Shown: positions 47,394 through 55,990 of the stretch, in pieces
Layout of the letters: each line of letters starts with the position of its first letter
Numbering within the stretch: position 1 is the first letter of the stretch
Assembly (NCBI GenBank): GCA_013138735.1
Contig: WTCE01000085.1
Span: 1 to 64,000, forward strand
Reading direction: 5' to 3'
DNA: 64,000 nt
Source: Crocinitomix sp.
GTDB taxonomy: Bacteria; Bacteroidota; Bacteroidia; Flavobacteriales_D; Crocinitomicaceae
Position numbers and translations under genes: made by a program
The notes under the pieces: generated by a model
Seen by the model: only the letters and a program-made list of their open reading frames with translations
Told to the model about the DNA's origin: nothing
The model's database searches: none

Positions 47394-47852
47394 ATGAAAA
47401 CAGAAATAGCATTATTCAGAACATCACGCGAAAACTGCATCCGAATTATTAAAAATCTGACTTTAGAACAAATCAATGAAATTCCAGAAGGGTTTAACAA
47501 TAATATGGCTTGGAATTTAGGTCATTTAGTAGCAACTACAAAAGGTTTAGTTTATTCACTCGCAGGATTAGACGGCGGATTAGATAAGGAATTTATAGTG
47601 AAATATAAAAAAGATTCTAAACCATCAGGGCCAATTTCGCAAGAAGAATTTGAATTTATAACTGAGGCAATTTTAAATCAAGTGAATGAATTAGAAGCTG
47701 ATTTAGAAAAAGGTGTTTTTAAAGAATATACAGTATATCCTACTTCGTTTAATTTTACAATAACAAATGTGGAAGAGGCCGTGCAATTTAATAATATGCA
47801 TCAAGCCTTGCATATTTCTAGTATGTTGGCAATTGCTAGAAATTTGAAGTGA
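47394..47852 (+). CDS. DinB-family protein
   Basis: 152 residues from the ATG at 47394; an upstream frame to 47307 is just repeat and the preceding gene's tail. The DinB/YfiT-like four-helix fold is indicated by [12 protein letters not shown] and [14 protein letters not shown], which hold the metal-binding histidines. Related enzymes are thiol-dependent transferases; some Bacillus homologs respond to DNA damage. Its stop overlaps the next start (TGATG). Confidence 0.7.
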   Translation: MKTEIALFRTSRENCIRIIKNLTLEQINEIPEGFNNNMAWNLGHLVATTKGLVYSLAGLDGGLDKEFIVKYKKDSKPSGPISQEEFEFITEAILNQVNELEADLEKGVFKEYTVYPTSFNFTITNVEEAVQFNNMHQALHISSMLAIARNLK

Positions 47853-49024
47853 TGAAATCTCTTACGGTACTTTTTTTATTCTTTGTCATTCAAGCAAATG
47901 GTCAATTTATACATTGGAGGATACCTACGGAAATGTCGGGTTATGAATTGGTCGGGACAGTCAAAACGGTGAGTCAAAAGGTTTATTATAATTATCGCGG
48001 AAAAAAAAATATAAAGCAGTTAATTAAGAATTCCGACAATGTTGACAATGATTATAATTCCCGCTATTACAATCTACAAATTGAGTTTTCGCCTACGGGT
48101 AAAATTACCAAAGGGTATAGGTATGAGTGGCATTCACTTGGTATAGGTTATAATCATAAAGCGCTAGTAAAATTTGAATTTGAATGTAGTTATAATGAAA
48201 ATGATGATTGTTCTTATTTTATTATGCAGGATGGGTCAGTCGATTATGACGAGGTAAACATAACAAGAGATTCATTGGTTTATAATGAAAATGGCGCTCT
48301 TTTGGAGCGATACAGCTCTATGAATGGTGTGTTGAATTGGACATATTACTATACTTATGACGGAGACCATAGATTAAAGTCTAATCAAACTTTTTGTTTC
48401 GGAAAGCCTAGTAGGGAGAGAAGTTATGAATACGATTCCTTAGGATACACGATTATCAATGAGGAAGTTTTAATGTTTTCCTCGCCAATAACAGAAAGTA
48501 GGTTTAATATGAACGACAATATCGTTTATGTGGAGGACTCCAGTTTGTTAGATCACAAGAGCACCCGCGTCGACTATACATATAATGGGGTGGGTTTATT
48601 AACGAAAAGCCTCATGAAGATCAAGTTTGATACTTTTGCCGTTAATGGGCCTAGCGAACATTCTTTAGTGGATTTATATGAATATGATGCACAAGGAAAT
48701 TGTACGCTTTTTGAGCAGTATGATCCTGAAGGTGTGGTATGGAAAAAGGTTCTTAGAAAATTTTCTAAAGATGGGTTATTAGTAGAAGAGGTTAACATCC
48801 AAGATAGCGGCCAAGGAAATACAATGATTGATCGGAAGAAAATATTCAACTATGACAGTCTAAATAATCTGATTTTATTGGAACATCAATACGTGTCTTT
48901 TGGTAAGGTTGAAACAAGGTTTACAAAGTATGAATATGATGCACAAGGAAATTGGGTGAATAGAGCTATGCACGGGAATGGTAGAATAATGAGCTACGTC
49001 GAACGAGAAATTACGTATTATTAA
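47852..49024 (+). CDS. Secreted YD-repeat-like protein
   Basis: 390 residues with a signal peptide (about 1-18, ending ANGQ). YD-type repeats are visible: YEYDSLGYTI, YTYNGVGLLTKS, YEYDAQGNCTL, FNYDSLNNLI and YEYDAQGNWVNR. No Rhs-type core or toxin tip is seen; it looks like a short repeat domain, not a polymorphic toxin. It is cotranscribed with the DinB gene. Ligand unknown. Confidence 0.7.
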   Translation: MKSLTVLFLFFVIQANGQFIHWRIPTEMSGYELVGTVKTVSQKVYYNYRGKKNIKQLIKNSDNVDNDYNSRYYNLQIEFSPTGKITKGYRYEWHSLGIGYNHKALVKFEFECSYNENDDCSYFIMQDGSVDYDEVNITRDSLVYNENGALLERYSSMNGVLNWTYYYTYDGDHRLKSNQTFCFGKPSRERSYEYDSLGYTIINEEVLMFSSPITESRFNMNDNIVYVEDSSLLDHKSTRVDYTYNGVGLLTKSLMKIKFDTFAVNGPSEHSLVDLYEYDAQGNCTLFEQYDPEGVVWKKVLRKFSKDGLLVEEVNIQDSGQGNTMIDRKKIFNYDSLNNLILLEHQYVSFGKVETRFTKYEYDAQGNWVNRAMHGNGRIMSYVEREITYY

Positions 49025-49032
49025 TTTTGACA

Positions 49033-49659
49033 ATGGATAAATACGAAATCACATTTAAAACTTGGGATAAAGTCGCACAGATGTATCAAGACAAATTCAT
49101 GGATATGGATTTGTATAACGATTCCTATGATGCGTTTTGTGATTTACTAACGGAAAATGCACATATCTTAGAGTTGGGATGTGGCCCAGGAAATATTACA
49201 AAATATTTGTTGACGAAAAGACCAGATTTGCAGCTATTAGTCACAGATATTGCGCCTAATATGCTTGCGTTGGCTCAAAAGAATAATCCAACAGCCGAAT
49301 TTCAAATTCTCGATTGCAGAAAAATAAACGAATTAGAACGACAATTTGATGCCGTACTATGTGGTTTTGCTTTACCATATTTGTCACAGAAAGATTGCGA
49401 GAAATTAATGCGCGATTCATTTGAACTGTTGCGTAAAAATGGGCTTGTGTTTTTGAGCGCCCTAGAAGGAGAGTATTCAAAATCTGGCTTTGAAACTGGA
49501 AAGACAGGCGATCAATGTTATGTTTATTATCACCAAGAAAAAACATTAAAGGATCAAATGCACAGAAGTGGTTTTGAAGTAATTCATTCTTTCAGAATAG
49601 CTTATCCAAAAGGTGATGAAATAGACATCCATCTCGTTTTAATTGGGAGGAAGGTTTAA
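49033..49659 (+). CDS. Class I SAM-dependent methyltransferase
   Basis: 208 residues from the ATG at 49033; the TTG six bases upstream is less likely. Motif I is LELGCGPGNITKYL, followed by VTDIAPNMLALAQKN and an AVLCGFALPYL acceptor-side motif. Substrate not determinable. It starts 8 bases after the YD gene, in the same operon. A perfect terminator overlaps the stop codon. Confidence 0.85.
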   Translation: MDKYEITFKTWDKVAQMYQDKFMDMDLYNDSYDAFCDLLTENAHILELGCGPGNITKYLLTKRPDLQLLVTDIAPNMLALAQKNNPTAEFQILDCRKINELERQFDAVLCGFALPYLSQKDCEKLMRDSFELLRKNGLVFLSALEGEYSKSGFETGKTGDQCYVYYHQEKTLKDQMHRSGFEVIHSFRIAYPKGDEIDIHLVLIGRKV

Positions 49660-49674
49660 ACCTTAAACCTTTTT
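49651..49674 (+). terminator. Intrinsic terminator of the methyltransferase gene
   Basis: AAGGTTTAA and TTAAACCTT form a perfect 9-bp stem with loop ACC, followed by TTT. It overlaps the stop codon of the methyltransferase. Confidence 0.8.
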
Positions 49675-49715
49675 AAAATAAAAAAACGGATCCCTCTTAA
49701 TAGAGAAACCCGCTT
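49675..49715 (-). terminator. Intrinsic terminator of the convergent T9SS gene
   Basis: On the minus strand AAGCGGGTTTCTCT pairs along 14 positions with AGAGGGATCCGTTT (with some G-U pairs), loop ATTA, followed by a T-rich run. It sits back-to-back with the plus-strand terminator at 49651. Confidence 0.8.
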
Positions 49716-49739
49716 TTCTTTACTAACTAATTTTTGTTC

Positions 49740-51506
49740 TTATTGCTTAATCAATTTTGATACTTCCATTGCACCAGTAGTATTATCCCTTAAGGTTAAG
49801 AAATACATCCCAGCTGGAAATTCACTTAAATCAATACGGTCAGAATAATAATTACCTTCCATAATTGCAGATGTGAAAATGATTTGACCCAATGAATTTC
49901 TGATGCTAAATTGGTGATTCTCTAGATCTGTTCCAGAAATTTCAACAAAAGCAGAATTCATTATTGGATTTGGAGAAACGGTTACCGTTGTTCCATTCAT
50001 ATTGAATGAACTTGGGTTTTCAGTTTGTCCGCCATCCGTGTCTTCAGGAGCATAATAAGTATAAATTGCTTTGCAATACACTAATTCCTTCAACCAGAAA
50101 TCTGGGTGATCATAACCAGGCATAATGTCAACGACACTTTGTGGCGTAAGGATAACCTTATTCGCATCATGACTAATTGGAATTGCATCAAATTTTAAAG
50201 GTTCATAACAATCGTCATTTTTTTTCATATCAATTCCTGTCACAATATCAATTCCAAAATCACCATTCTCTTCGATTGGTCCAACAATTGTGAATCCTCT
50301 CTTATCTGCTCTTGGTATCATCATTTCTTGGTTGAAGAAATAAGGATGTTCCCCGCTGAATGTTGAGAACATTCCACCACCATGAGCATGGAAGTTAGGT
50401 GAAGGCGCTGGCCAAAAATAACCACCATATCTATTACCGCTTGGACGTTCAAATTCTACAATCCAAGGCGTTGCGCTGTTCTGTCCGCCAAGAAAATCAA
50501 AATATGTTCTAAATAAACCTGCAGCCACTAAAGTTTTAGGGTTTGTAGGGTTTAGCGCTAATTTGAAACCAGCAGCATTGTACGATCCATAAGTTGGATC
50601 TAATTCTAGGTAATATTCAGTCGCAATAAATGGACCACCTGAAACATCTCTAATCTGTGAAATTTGTGGGTTATGAATAACGCTGTTATTCGACATTAGC
50701 CATACTTCATCAACATTGTCGTCGTAAACAGCAGATACTCCACAGTGTTCACGGTTAGTCGATTCGAAAGAAAGATCATCTGTTACATTAAGACTGTGAT
50801 CTACGAACACAGCTAAAACACCTTGTGCACCTGCAGGTGAACTGTTTGTGATTGCCATGCTTCCTGTTAAGAAATAGCCATTTGGAACTTCAACAATATC
50901 ATTGATGTTTGCATGATCGTAATAAGCCGTAGACAATTCTTGATTGTTCATCACATTTAAACCAAGGTCTAACTCTAAAATACGCGCCACACAACCAATC
51001 ATTGGTACTTGAAATGGCTCGCCCATATAACCTCCGACAATGTAAGAGTCTTTCGCATGTGAATAAATAACATTTGTTCCGGCAGCGGTATGGAAACCAT
51101 CTACTTGTAAATCGGCTATAAATCCTCCATTACCGTCAAGTTTAAACGCATATAAATCGCCATCTGATGGATATTGATTCTGTACGTAACCAACTACAAC
51201 GATATCTCCATAAGGATCGACAACTAAGTCTAAAGCTCGTTCATCTTGATATTTGTCCATATTTACTGTCCATAAAAGATTTCCAGAAGCATCCACTCGC
51301 ATCACGTTTATATCTTGGTTGTTTCCGGGTCTAAATAATGTTCCTGCGAGAATATAATCGCCATTAGGAGCAGTTTCAATTGAATAATGATTCATATCGG
51401 AACCAGGCTCATAAATTGTTTTTTGAAAACTTTGCGAGTAGGAATTCGATCCGAGAATCAATAATAAGGCAGTACATAGACCGCCAAAAAAGTTTTGGGT
51501 GTTCAT
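49740..51506 (-). CDS. T9SS-exported protein with repetitive beta-rich region
   Basis: 588 residues from the ATG at 51506; an upstream frame of 35 residues is not a signal peptide and is rejected. Signal peptide MNTQNFFGGLCTALLLILG ends before YSQ. The body has propeller-like repeats with a ...GDYILAGTLFR...DPYGDIVVVGYV pattern. A T9SS type A sorting domain is at about 515-588 (VSPNPIMNSAF). It should be exported to the surface or medium. Cargo function unknown. Confidence 0.8.
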   Translation of the reverse strand: MNTQNFFGGLCTALLLILGSNSYSQSFQKTIYEPGSDMNHYSIETAPNGDYILAGTLFRPGNNQDINVMRVDASGNLLWTVNMDKYQDERALDLVVDPYGDIVVVGYVQNQYPSDGDLYAFKLDGNGGFIADLQVDGFHTAAGTNVIYSHAKDSYIVGGYMGEPFQVPMIGCVARILELDLGLNVMNNQELSTAYYDHANINDIVEVPNGYFLTGSMAITNSSPAGAQGVLAVFVDHSLNVTDDLSFESTNREHCGVSAVYDDNVDEVWLMSNNSVIHNPQISQIRDVSGGPFIATEYYLELDPTYGSYNAAGFKLALNPTNPKTLVAAGLFRTYFDFLGGQNSATPWIVEFERPSGNRYGGYFWPAPSPNFHAHGGGMFSTFSGEHPYFFNQEMMIPRADKRGFTIVGPIEENGDFGIDIVTGIDMKKNDDCYEPLKFDAIPISHDANKVILTPQSVVDIMPGYDHPDFWLKELVYCKAIYTYYAPEDTDGGQTENPSSFNMNGTTVTVSPNPIMNSAFVEISGTDLENHQFSIRNSLGQIIFTSAIMEGNYYSDRIDLSEFPAGMYFLTLRDNTTGAMEVSKLIKQ

Positions 51507-51938
51507 TGTAAATAAGTATAAGTTTCGCCTACTTTGTTGTTTTGGGTTCGCTGTTCGGCTTTTACGAATTGGGTTTGAGGTAAATGTACGAAGATGTATG
51601 CATGGTGTCAATAGTAGTTCTACGTAAGTAGTTAATATTGAAGTGATTTAAAAGTCACCGAACACATCTAAACGATTTAGCAAGGCGTTCGCTGTTAAAC
51701 ATGTAACAAAATCATGTTTTTTAGTTTTAAAAAAATCATGTATGAGACTGTTTTTTAACACTTTGCTCGACAGAACAGCCATTTTTCGTGAAGTTTTATC
51801 ATTTTCATAAATTATAACTTCATTTTATATCGTGAATAAACTTGATTTTGGAGAATTGCACCTTTTAAAGATTTAGGAATCTGATGATTGCTTGAAACAA
51901 AGTTTTATTATGTCGTATGAAAGCAATACATTAAGGTA
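51507..51938. other. Large divergent intergenic region
   Basis: 432 bases between the divergent T9SS and AraC genes. No gene is seen. It contains an inverted repeat AAACATG-9 nt-CATGTTT (51697-51719) and two copies of AAATCATG (51710 and 51734 regions), candidate operator sites for the AraC regulator. No exact TAnnTTTG element was found near either gene. Confidence 0.4.
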
Positions 51939-52778
51939 ATGATCCCAACGCATGATCTTGACAATAATATAAAGGTACCTAGCATTCGTATCGTAAAATT
52001 AGACGAATTAACTAATTACGATTCTACTAAACCGCACAGACATAATTATATTGAACTCTTCTATTTTAATATAGGTTCTGGAAGTCATGATATTGATTTT
52101 AATGCTTTTCCCATAGAATCGGGTAGTGTTCATCTGGTGTCAAGCGGCAGGGTGCATAAGGTAAAACGCGATTTGAAAACGAATGGATTTGTCATTCTTT
52201 TCGAAGCATCAATTTTTGACTCAAATAGCAGTATTTCTAATTTTCTATTTGATCATTCGTGTTATGATGTGAATGAATTTTCTCCCATTTATAGATTTGA
52301 TAAAGAAGTTAGCAATCATGTTTCTGGCATTATCACTAACATTTGGAATGATTATAATTCCGAGAATGAACTAAAAAACGAATTTATTGTTTCGAATCTT
52401 TGTTTATTGCTGATCACTTGCATGCGATCTATTACACGGACAAATGTGCAACATGATAAAAACCAAGAGATTTATTTGAGCTTTCGAAAATTGTTACATC
52501 AAAAATATAAGATTGAAAAAAGTGTGAAAGCCTACGCTTTGGAATTGAATGTTAGCGAAAAGCAATTGCATAAAATTGTGAAAGACAAGACAGGTTTATC
52601 TACCAGTGAACTTATTTATGGCCAAGTGATTTTAGAGGCCAAACGCTTGCTTAATGCTGGTGTTTCATCCAAAGAAATTGCATATAGCCTCAACTTTAGC
52701 GATCCTGCGCATTTTAGCAAGTTTTTTAAACTTAAAGTAGGTATGTCACCCAAAGAATTTCGAAATCTACAAGATTAA
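51939..52778 (+). CDS. AraC-family transcriptional regulator
   Basis: 279 residues. The N-terminal cupin-like ligand domain (about 30-150) has PHRHNYIELFYFNIGSGSHD; the C-terminal AraC DNA-binding domain (about 180-279) has two helix-turn-helix units (YALELNVSEKQLHKIVKDKT and IAYSLNFSDPAHFSKFF, KVGMSPKEF). Likely senses a small ligand and activates adjacent genes. It lies between the large divergent intergenic region and the PAS-SpoIIE gene. A decayed copy of its HTH region is at 54238-54444. Confidence 0.9.
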   Translation: MIPTHDLDNNIKVPSIRIVKLDELTNYDSTKPHRHNYIELFYFNIGSGSHDIDFNAFPIESGSVHLVSSGRVHKVKRDLKTNGFVILFEASIFDSNSSISNFLFDHSCYDVNEFSPIYRFDKEVSNHVSGIITNIWNDYNSENELKNEFIVSNLCLLLITCMRSITRTNVQHDKNQEIYLSFRKLLHQKYKIEKSVKAYALELNVSEKQLHKIVKDKTGLSTSELIYGQVILEAKRLLNAGVSSKEIAYSLNFSDPAHFSKFFKLKVGMSPKEFRNLQD

Positions 52779-52947
52779 GAAACAAAGATCTATTAGGTTG
52801 ATTGTGAAGTAGTTATTCTGAAAAACTATTCCAGTTGACTGATTAAGGTCTTGGTTCAACATTCTTTGACTCAAAATTTTTGTAAAATGTAAGGATATAG
52901 TATGAATCAAGTCCAATAAAAGAATACTTCATTTTTTCGATTAGCCT

Positions 52948-54219
52948 ATGCCGCTTGTTTCACACAAAGTTGACTACAATTATATCTACGAATCTTTTCC
53001 AGATATGTGTCTATCCTTGAATCCGGCGACGGGGAAAATCATATCATTTAACAAAACTTTATTAGATACCTTAGGTTATACGGGGGAAGAAATTTATAAT
53101 TCCACATTATTTGATTTATATGCCGAGAATGAAGCGGATAAGGTGAAGGCTAATTTAATCTCGCTGGGACAGAATCGCTCTCCTAAATACTCAGATTTTA
53201 TTCTTAAAAAGAAGAATGGAGAGCTATTGGAGGTTACGTTGAAGTTAACTTTTGTAAAAGATGACTTGGGGAATATATTATACAGCAATGCCGTCTGGAG
53301 AGATGTTACGGCTTTGAAAAATGTTGAAAGAGCATTGGCACTTGAAAGGAAGAAGGTTGATGCGCAAAATATTTTGATTTCGGAACAGCATCAAAATTTC
53401 GTTGATTCGATAAGCTACGCTAAAAGAATCCAAGAGGGTATGTTACCTGCGTCAAGTGAAATTAATGCTGTTTTTCCAAATAATTTTATTTATTATCGAC
53501 CAAAGGGAATTGTCAGTGGCGATTTTTATTGGATGTATGAAAAGCGAGATCAAGTTGTGTTTTCAGTTGCCGATTGTACTGGTCATGGCGTTCCTGGTGC
53601 TTTAATGAGTATGGCAGGCATTGCTTTGTTTGATCAGATAGTGGCAGAACAAGACATTTATTGTGCTGGAATAATAATGAATAAAATTCGTACTGGAATT
53701 ATAAAGGCCCTAAAACAAGGACATACGGACAGCACTAATTCAGATGGAATGGACGCAGGGCTATGCGTTTATAATAAAACAAACAAGATCTTACAATTTG
53801 CTGGGGCAAATAATTCTTTAATTATTATTCGAGAAAAAGGCGATCCTTTATTGGATGAGAAAGGAAATAACTATCCTATTTATTCTGAAGATGAGTCTTT
53901 TGCACTTTATGAAATAAAAGGTCAACGCCAACCATTAGGTTATTATTTCGGAATGGGACTTTTGTTTGAGAAAAAGCAAATCCAATTAAAAGAGAATGAC
54001 CGACTTTATTTATATTCTGATGGTTTTCAAGATCAACTTGGCGGAGATAAAGAGAAAGTAAAAAAATACCTTTCCAAACGGTTCAAAGAAATGTTGTTGA
54101 CCCAAGCTTCTGCCTCTTTCTGCGAATTAAAAGGAATTTTGGATTCTATTCATAAATCATGGAAAGGTGAGACCAATGAACAGACAGATGATATTTGCAT
54201 TTGGGGAATTCAAGTCTAA
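52948..54219 (+). CDS. PAS-domain SpoIIE-type protein phosphatase
   Basis: 423 residues. PAS domain (about 10-125: YESFPDMCLSLNP, FKNGE-like KKKNGELLEV, WRDVTALK), then a coiled-coil linker (about 125-160), then a PP2C/SpoIIE phosphatase domain (about 180-423) with RPKGIVSGDFYW, SVADCTGHGVPGALMSM and FCELKGILDSI. The metal-binding Asp residues in SGDFYW and ADCTGHG are present. It probably dephosphorylates an anti-sigma-antagonist-like target, partner switching. No such partner is seen in the window. Confidence 0.9.
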   Translation: MPLVSHKVDYNYIYESFPDMCLSLNPATGKIISFNKTLLDTLGYTGEEIYNSTLFDLYAENEADKVKANLISLGQNRSPKYSDFILKKKNGELLEVTLKLTFVKDDLGNILYSNAVWRDVTALKNVERALALERKKVDAQNILISEQHQNFVDSISYAKRIQEGMLPASSEINAVFPNNFIYYRPKGIVSGDFYWMYEKRDQVVFSVADCTGHGVPGALMSMAGIALFDQIVAEQDIYCAGIIMNKIRTGIIKALKQGHTDSTNSDGMDAGLCVYNKTNKILQFAGANNSLIIIREKGDPLLDEKGNNYPIYSEDESFALYEIKGQRQPLGYYFGMGLLFEKKQIQLKENDRLYLYSDGFQDQLGGDKEKVKKYLSKRFKEMLLTQASASFCELKGILDSIHKSWKGETNEQTDDICIWGIQV

Positions 54220-54237
54220 ATTTTTTGACTGAGTTTT

Positions 54238-54444
54238 GAAATTGAATATTAGCAAGAGCATTTGCCTAAATTGTGAAAAGCAAGACAAGTTTATAAACCA
54301 TTGAACTCATTTATGGCTTAAGTGAATTTCGGGGTCAAACGCCTTTAAGTTTTGGGATTTCATCAATAGAAATTGCATAGCGCTCAACTTGACTGATTCC
54401 ATGCATTTCAGTATTTTTTAATCTTAAAGCAGGGATATAACCTA
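54238..54444 (+). pseudogene. Decayed AraC-type HTH fragment related to the gene at 51939
   Basis: The sequence between the SpoIIE and TPR genes aligns collinearly to 52542-52751, the HTH part of the AraC gene: for example TTGTGAAAAGCAAGACA, GAACTCATTTATGGC and AGAAATTGCATAGC match closely. It contains in-frame stops and small indels, so it no longer encodes a protein. It is a degenerate duplicate, with the SpoIIE gene sitting between intact and decayed copies. The other part of the 396-base region has nothing I can assign. Confidence 0.75.
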
Positions 54445-54615
54445 AGGGATATAGAAAAAATCAATTTAAATAACTGCTTCTACGATCAGTAATTTCTCAT
54501 TTTGTTGACTATTCATGGTTTTTTTATAATTCTTTTCAATGAAAGAAAATAGATTTTGGAGCTAATGTCGGCATATTACTTAATTTAGTAAACCAAAGAA
54601 AATAGATCTCCTAGA

Positions 54616-55572
54616 ATGAAAAATTACACCAAACGTTTTCAAATACTGCTTATTCTTTCATTGATGCTTCTGCCAATTCAATCAGTTTTCGGCCAAACTG
54701 AATATGAGCTAATGATTGAAGTTGAAAAGTTAATTAATGATGGTAAACTCAATAAAGCAATCAAGAGTTGTGATCAAATTATTGCAGGAAATCCACAAAA
54801 TTATGGAGCTTACATTAGTAAAAGTAATGTTTTGGTTGAGTTAGAGAAGTATGATGAAGCCATAACTGCGTTAAATGATGGTTTGGAAGCAAATCCAGAA
54901 GAAGCTTGGCTTTATAATCAACGTGCTTTATTATATCAGTCCTATGGAATGACCTATCCAGCTTTGAGAGATTATAAAAAAGGGATAGAATTTGCGAAGA
55001 ATGATACCATGAAGAATACGCTTTGGATGAATCAGGCAACGGCGAAATCCTCTTTAAGGGAATTTGAAGCGTCTTATAAAATTCTGCAAAAGTGTTTCGC
55101 GTTTGACTCAACAAATTTGGGCGTACTCAATAATTTGGCAACTGTTTGTGATGAGATTGGAAAGCCTGAATTAACAGAATATTATTTGCTTAAAGTAATT
55201 AAAATTGATAGCCTATTTATAGGAGGTTATGTCAACCTTGGATTTATGTATCAAGGTAGAGAAGAGTATGAAAAATCGATTACTTATTTTGATAAAGCAT
55301 TAGAAATCCAACCTGATGAAGCTTATTCATATAGCAATAGAAGCTATAGTAAACTAAAAATTGGAGATGTTAAAGGTGCATTGGATGATGTAAACAAATC
55401 ATTAGAACTATATCCTGGGAACTCTTATGCTTATAGAAATCGTGCACTTATTTATATTGAAATGGATAAAATGAAAAAGGCATGCGAAGATTTGCAACTG
55501 GCAATTGATTGGAAATTCACACAAGCTTATGGTAAAGAGGTAGTTGATTTGCAGGGAAAGTACTGCAGATAG
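54616..55572 (+). CDS. Secreted TPR-repeat protein
   Basis: 318 residues with a signal peptide (1-29, ending VFGQ). About eight TPR units follow, e.g. GAYISKSNVLVELEKYDEAI, AWLYNQRALLYQSYG, VNLGFMYQGREEYEKSITYF and AYSYSNRSYSKLKIGDVKGA. A periplasmic protein-protein interaction scaffold; partner unknown. It ends one base from the convergent lipoprotein gene. Confidence 0.88.
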   Translation: MKNYTKRFQILLILSLMLLPIQSVFGQTEYELMIEVEKLINDGKLNKAIKSCDQIIAGNPQNYGAYISKSNVLVELEKYDEAITALNDGLEANPEEAWLYNQRALLYQSYGMTYPALRDYKKGIEFAKNDTMKNTLWMNQATAKSSLREFEASYKILQKCFAFDSTNLGVLNNLATVCDEIGKPELTEYYLLKVIKIDSLFIGGYVNLGFMYQGREEYEKSITYFDKALEIQPDEAYSYSNRSYSKLKIGDVKGALDDVNKSLELYPGNSYAYRNRALIYIEMDKMKKACEDLQLAIDWKFTQAYGKEVVDLQGKYCR

Positions 55573-55573
55573 T

Positions 55574-55903
55574 TTATTTCAACTCAAATCCCCAATAAGC
55601 CATATAACCAACCTGCGATTTATCTACTTGAACACGATATTCTAATCCTGTCAAACAATCACAATCTTGATAGGTTGCAATGCGATCGCCTACAATTTTA
55701 ATTTTGAGCGGAATTATCCCCTCAGACTTTAAAAAAGTCTCTAAGGTGTTTTTAGATTTCCGGTTACTTGATTCGTGCGCCCAAAAAGGAAGCTGCGTTG
55801 ATTCCTCATAAATCACCCATTTACCATCCGTTGTTTTAGAGCAACTTTGCAGCCCTGTAAAAGTGAATAGCATCAGCCCAATTGAAAGTAGTAGAATTCG
55901 CAT
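55574..55903 (-). CDS. Small lipoprotein of unknown function
   Basis: 109 residues from the ATG at 55903; the upstream extension to 55951 does not add a signal peptide and is rejected. Lipobox LQSC (Cys21). The mature part has a CDCLTG motif and WVIYEESTQ and YMAYWGFELK patches. Family not recognised. It is divergent from icmF. Confidence 0.65.
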   Translation of the reverse strand: MRILLLSIGLMLFTFTGLQSCSKTTDGKWVIYEESTQLPFWAHESSNRKSKNTLETFLKSEGIIPLKIKIVGDRIATYQDCDCLTGLEYRVQVDKSQVGYMAYWGFELK

Positions 55904-55958
55904 AGTATTGTTTTGGAATAAATCCAAGCAAATTTCGTTCCAAAAGAGCACAAATTGC

Positions 55959-55966
55959 TATATTTG
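55959..55966 (+). promoter_or_regulatory. -7 element TATATTTG for icmF
   Basis: Perfect TAnnTTTG match, 25 bases before the icmF ATG; gives a 5' leader of about 18 bases. No ideally spaced -33 TTG. Confidence 0.6.
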
Positions 55967-55990
55967 TACACCTATAAAACGACGAATTAG

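Noticed and set aside
47852-49024. Interpreting the YD-repeat gene as an Rhs polymorphic toxin.
   Set aside because: It is short, lacks the Rhs core and variable toxin tip, and no immunity gene follows.
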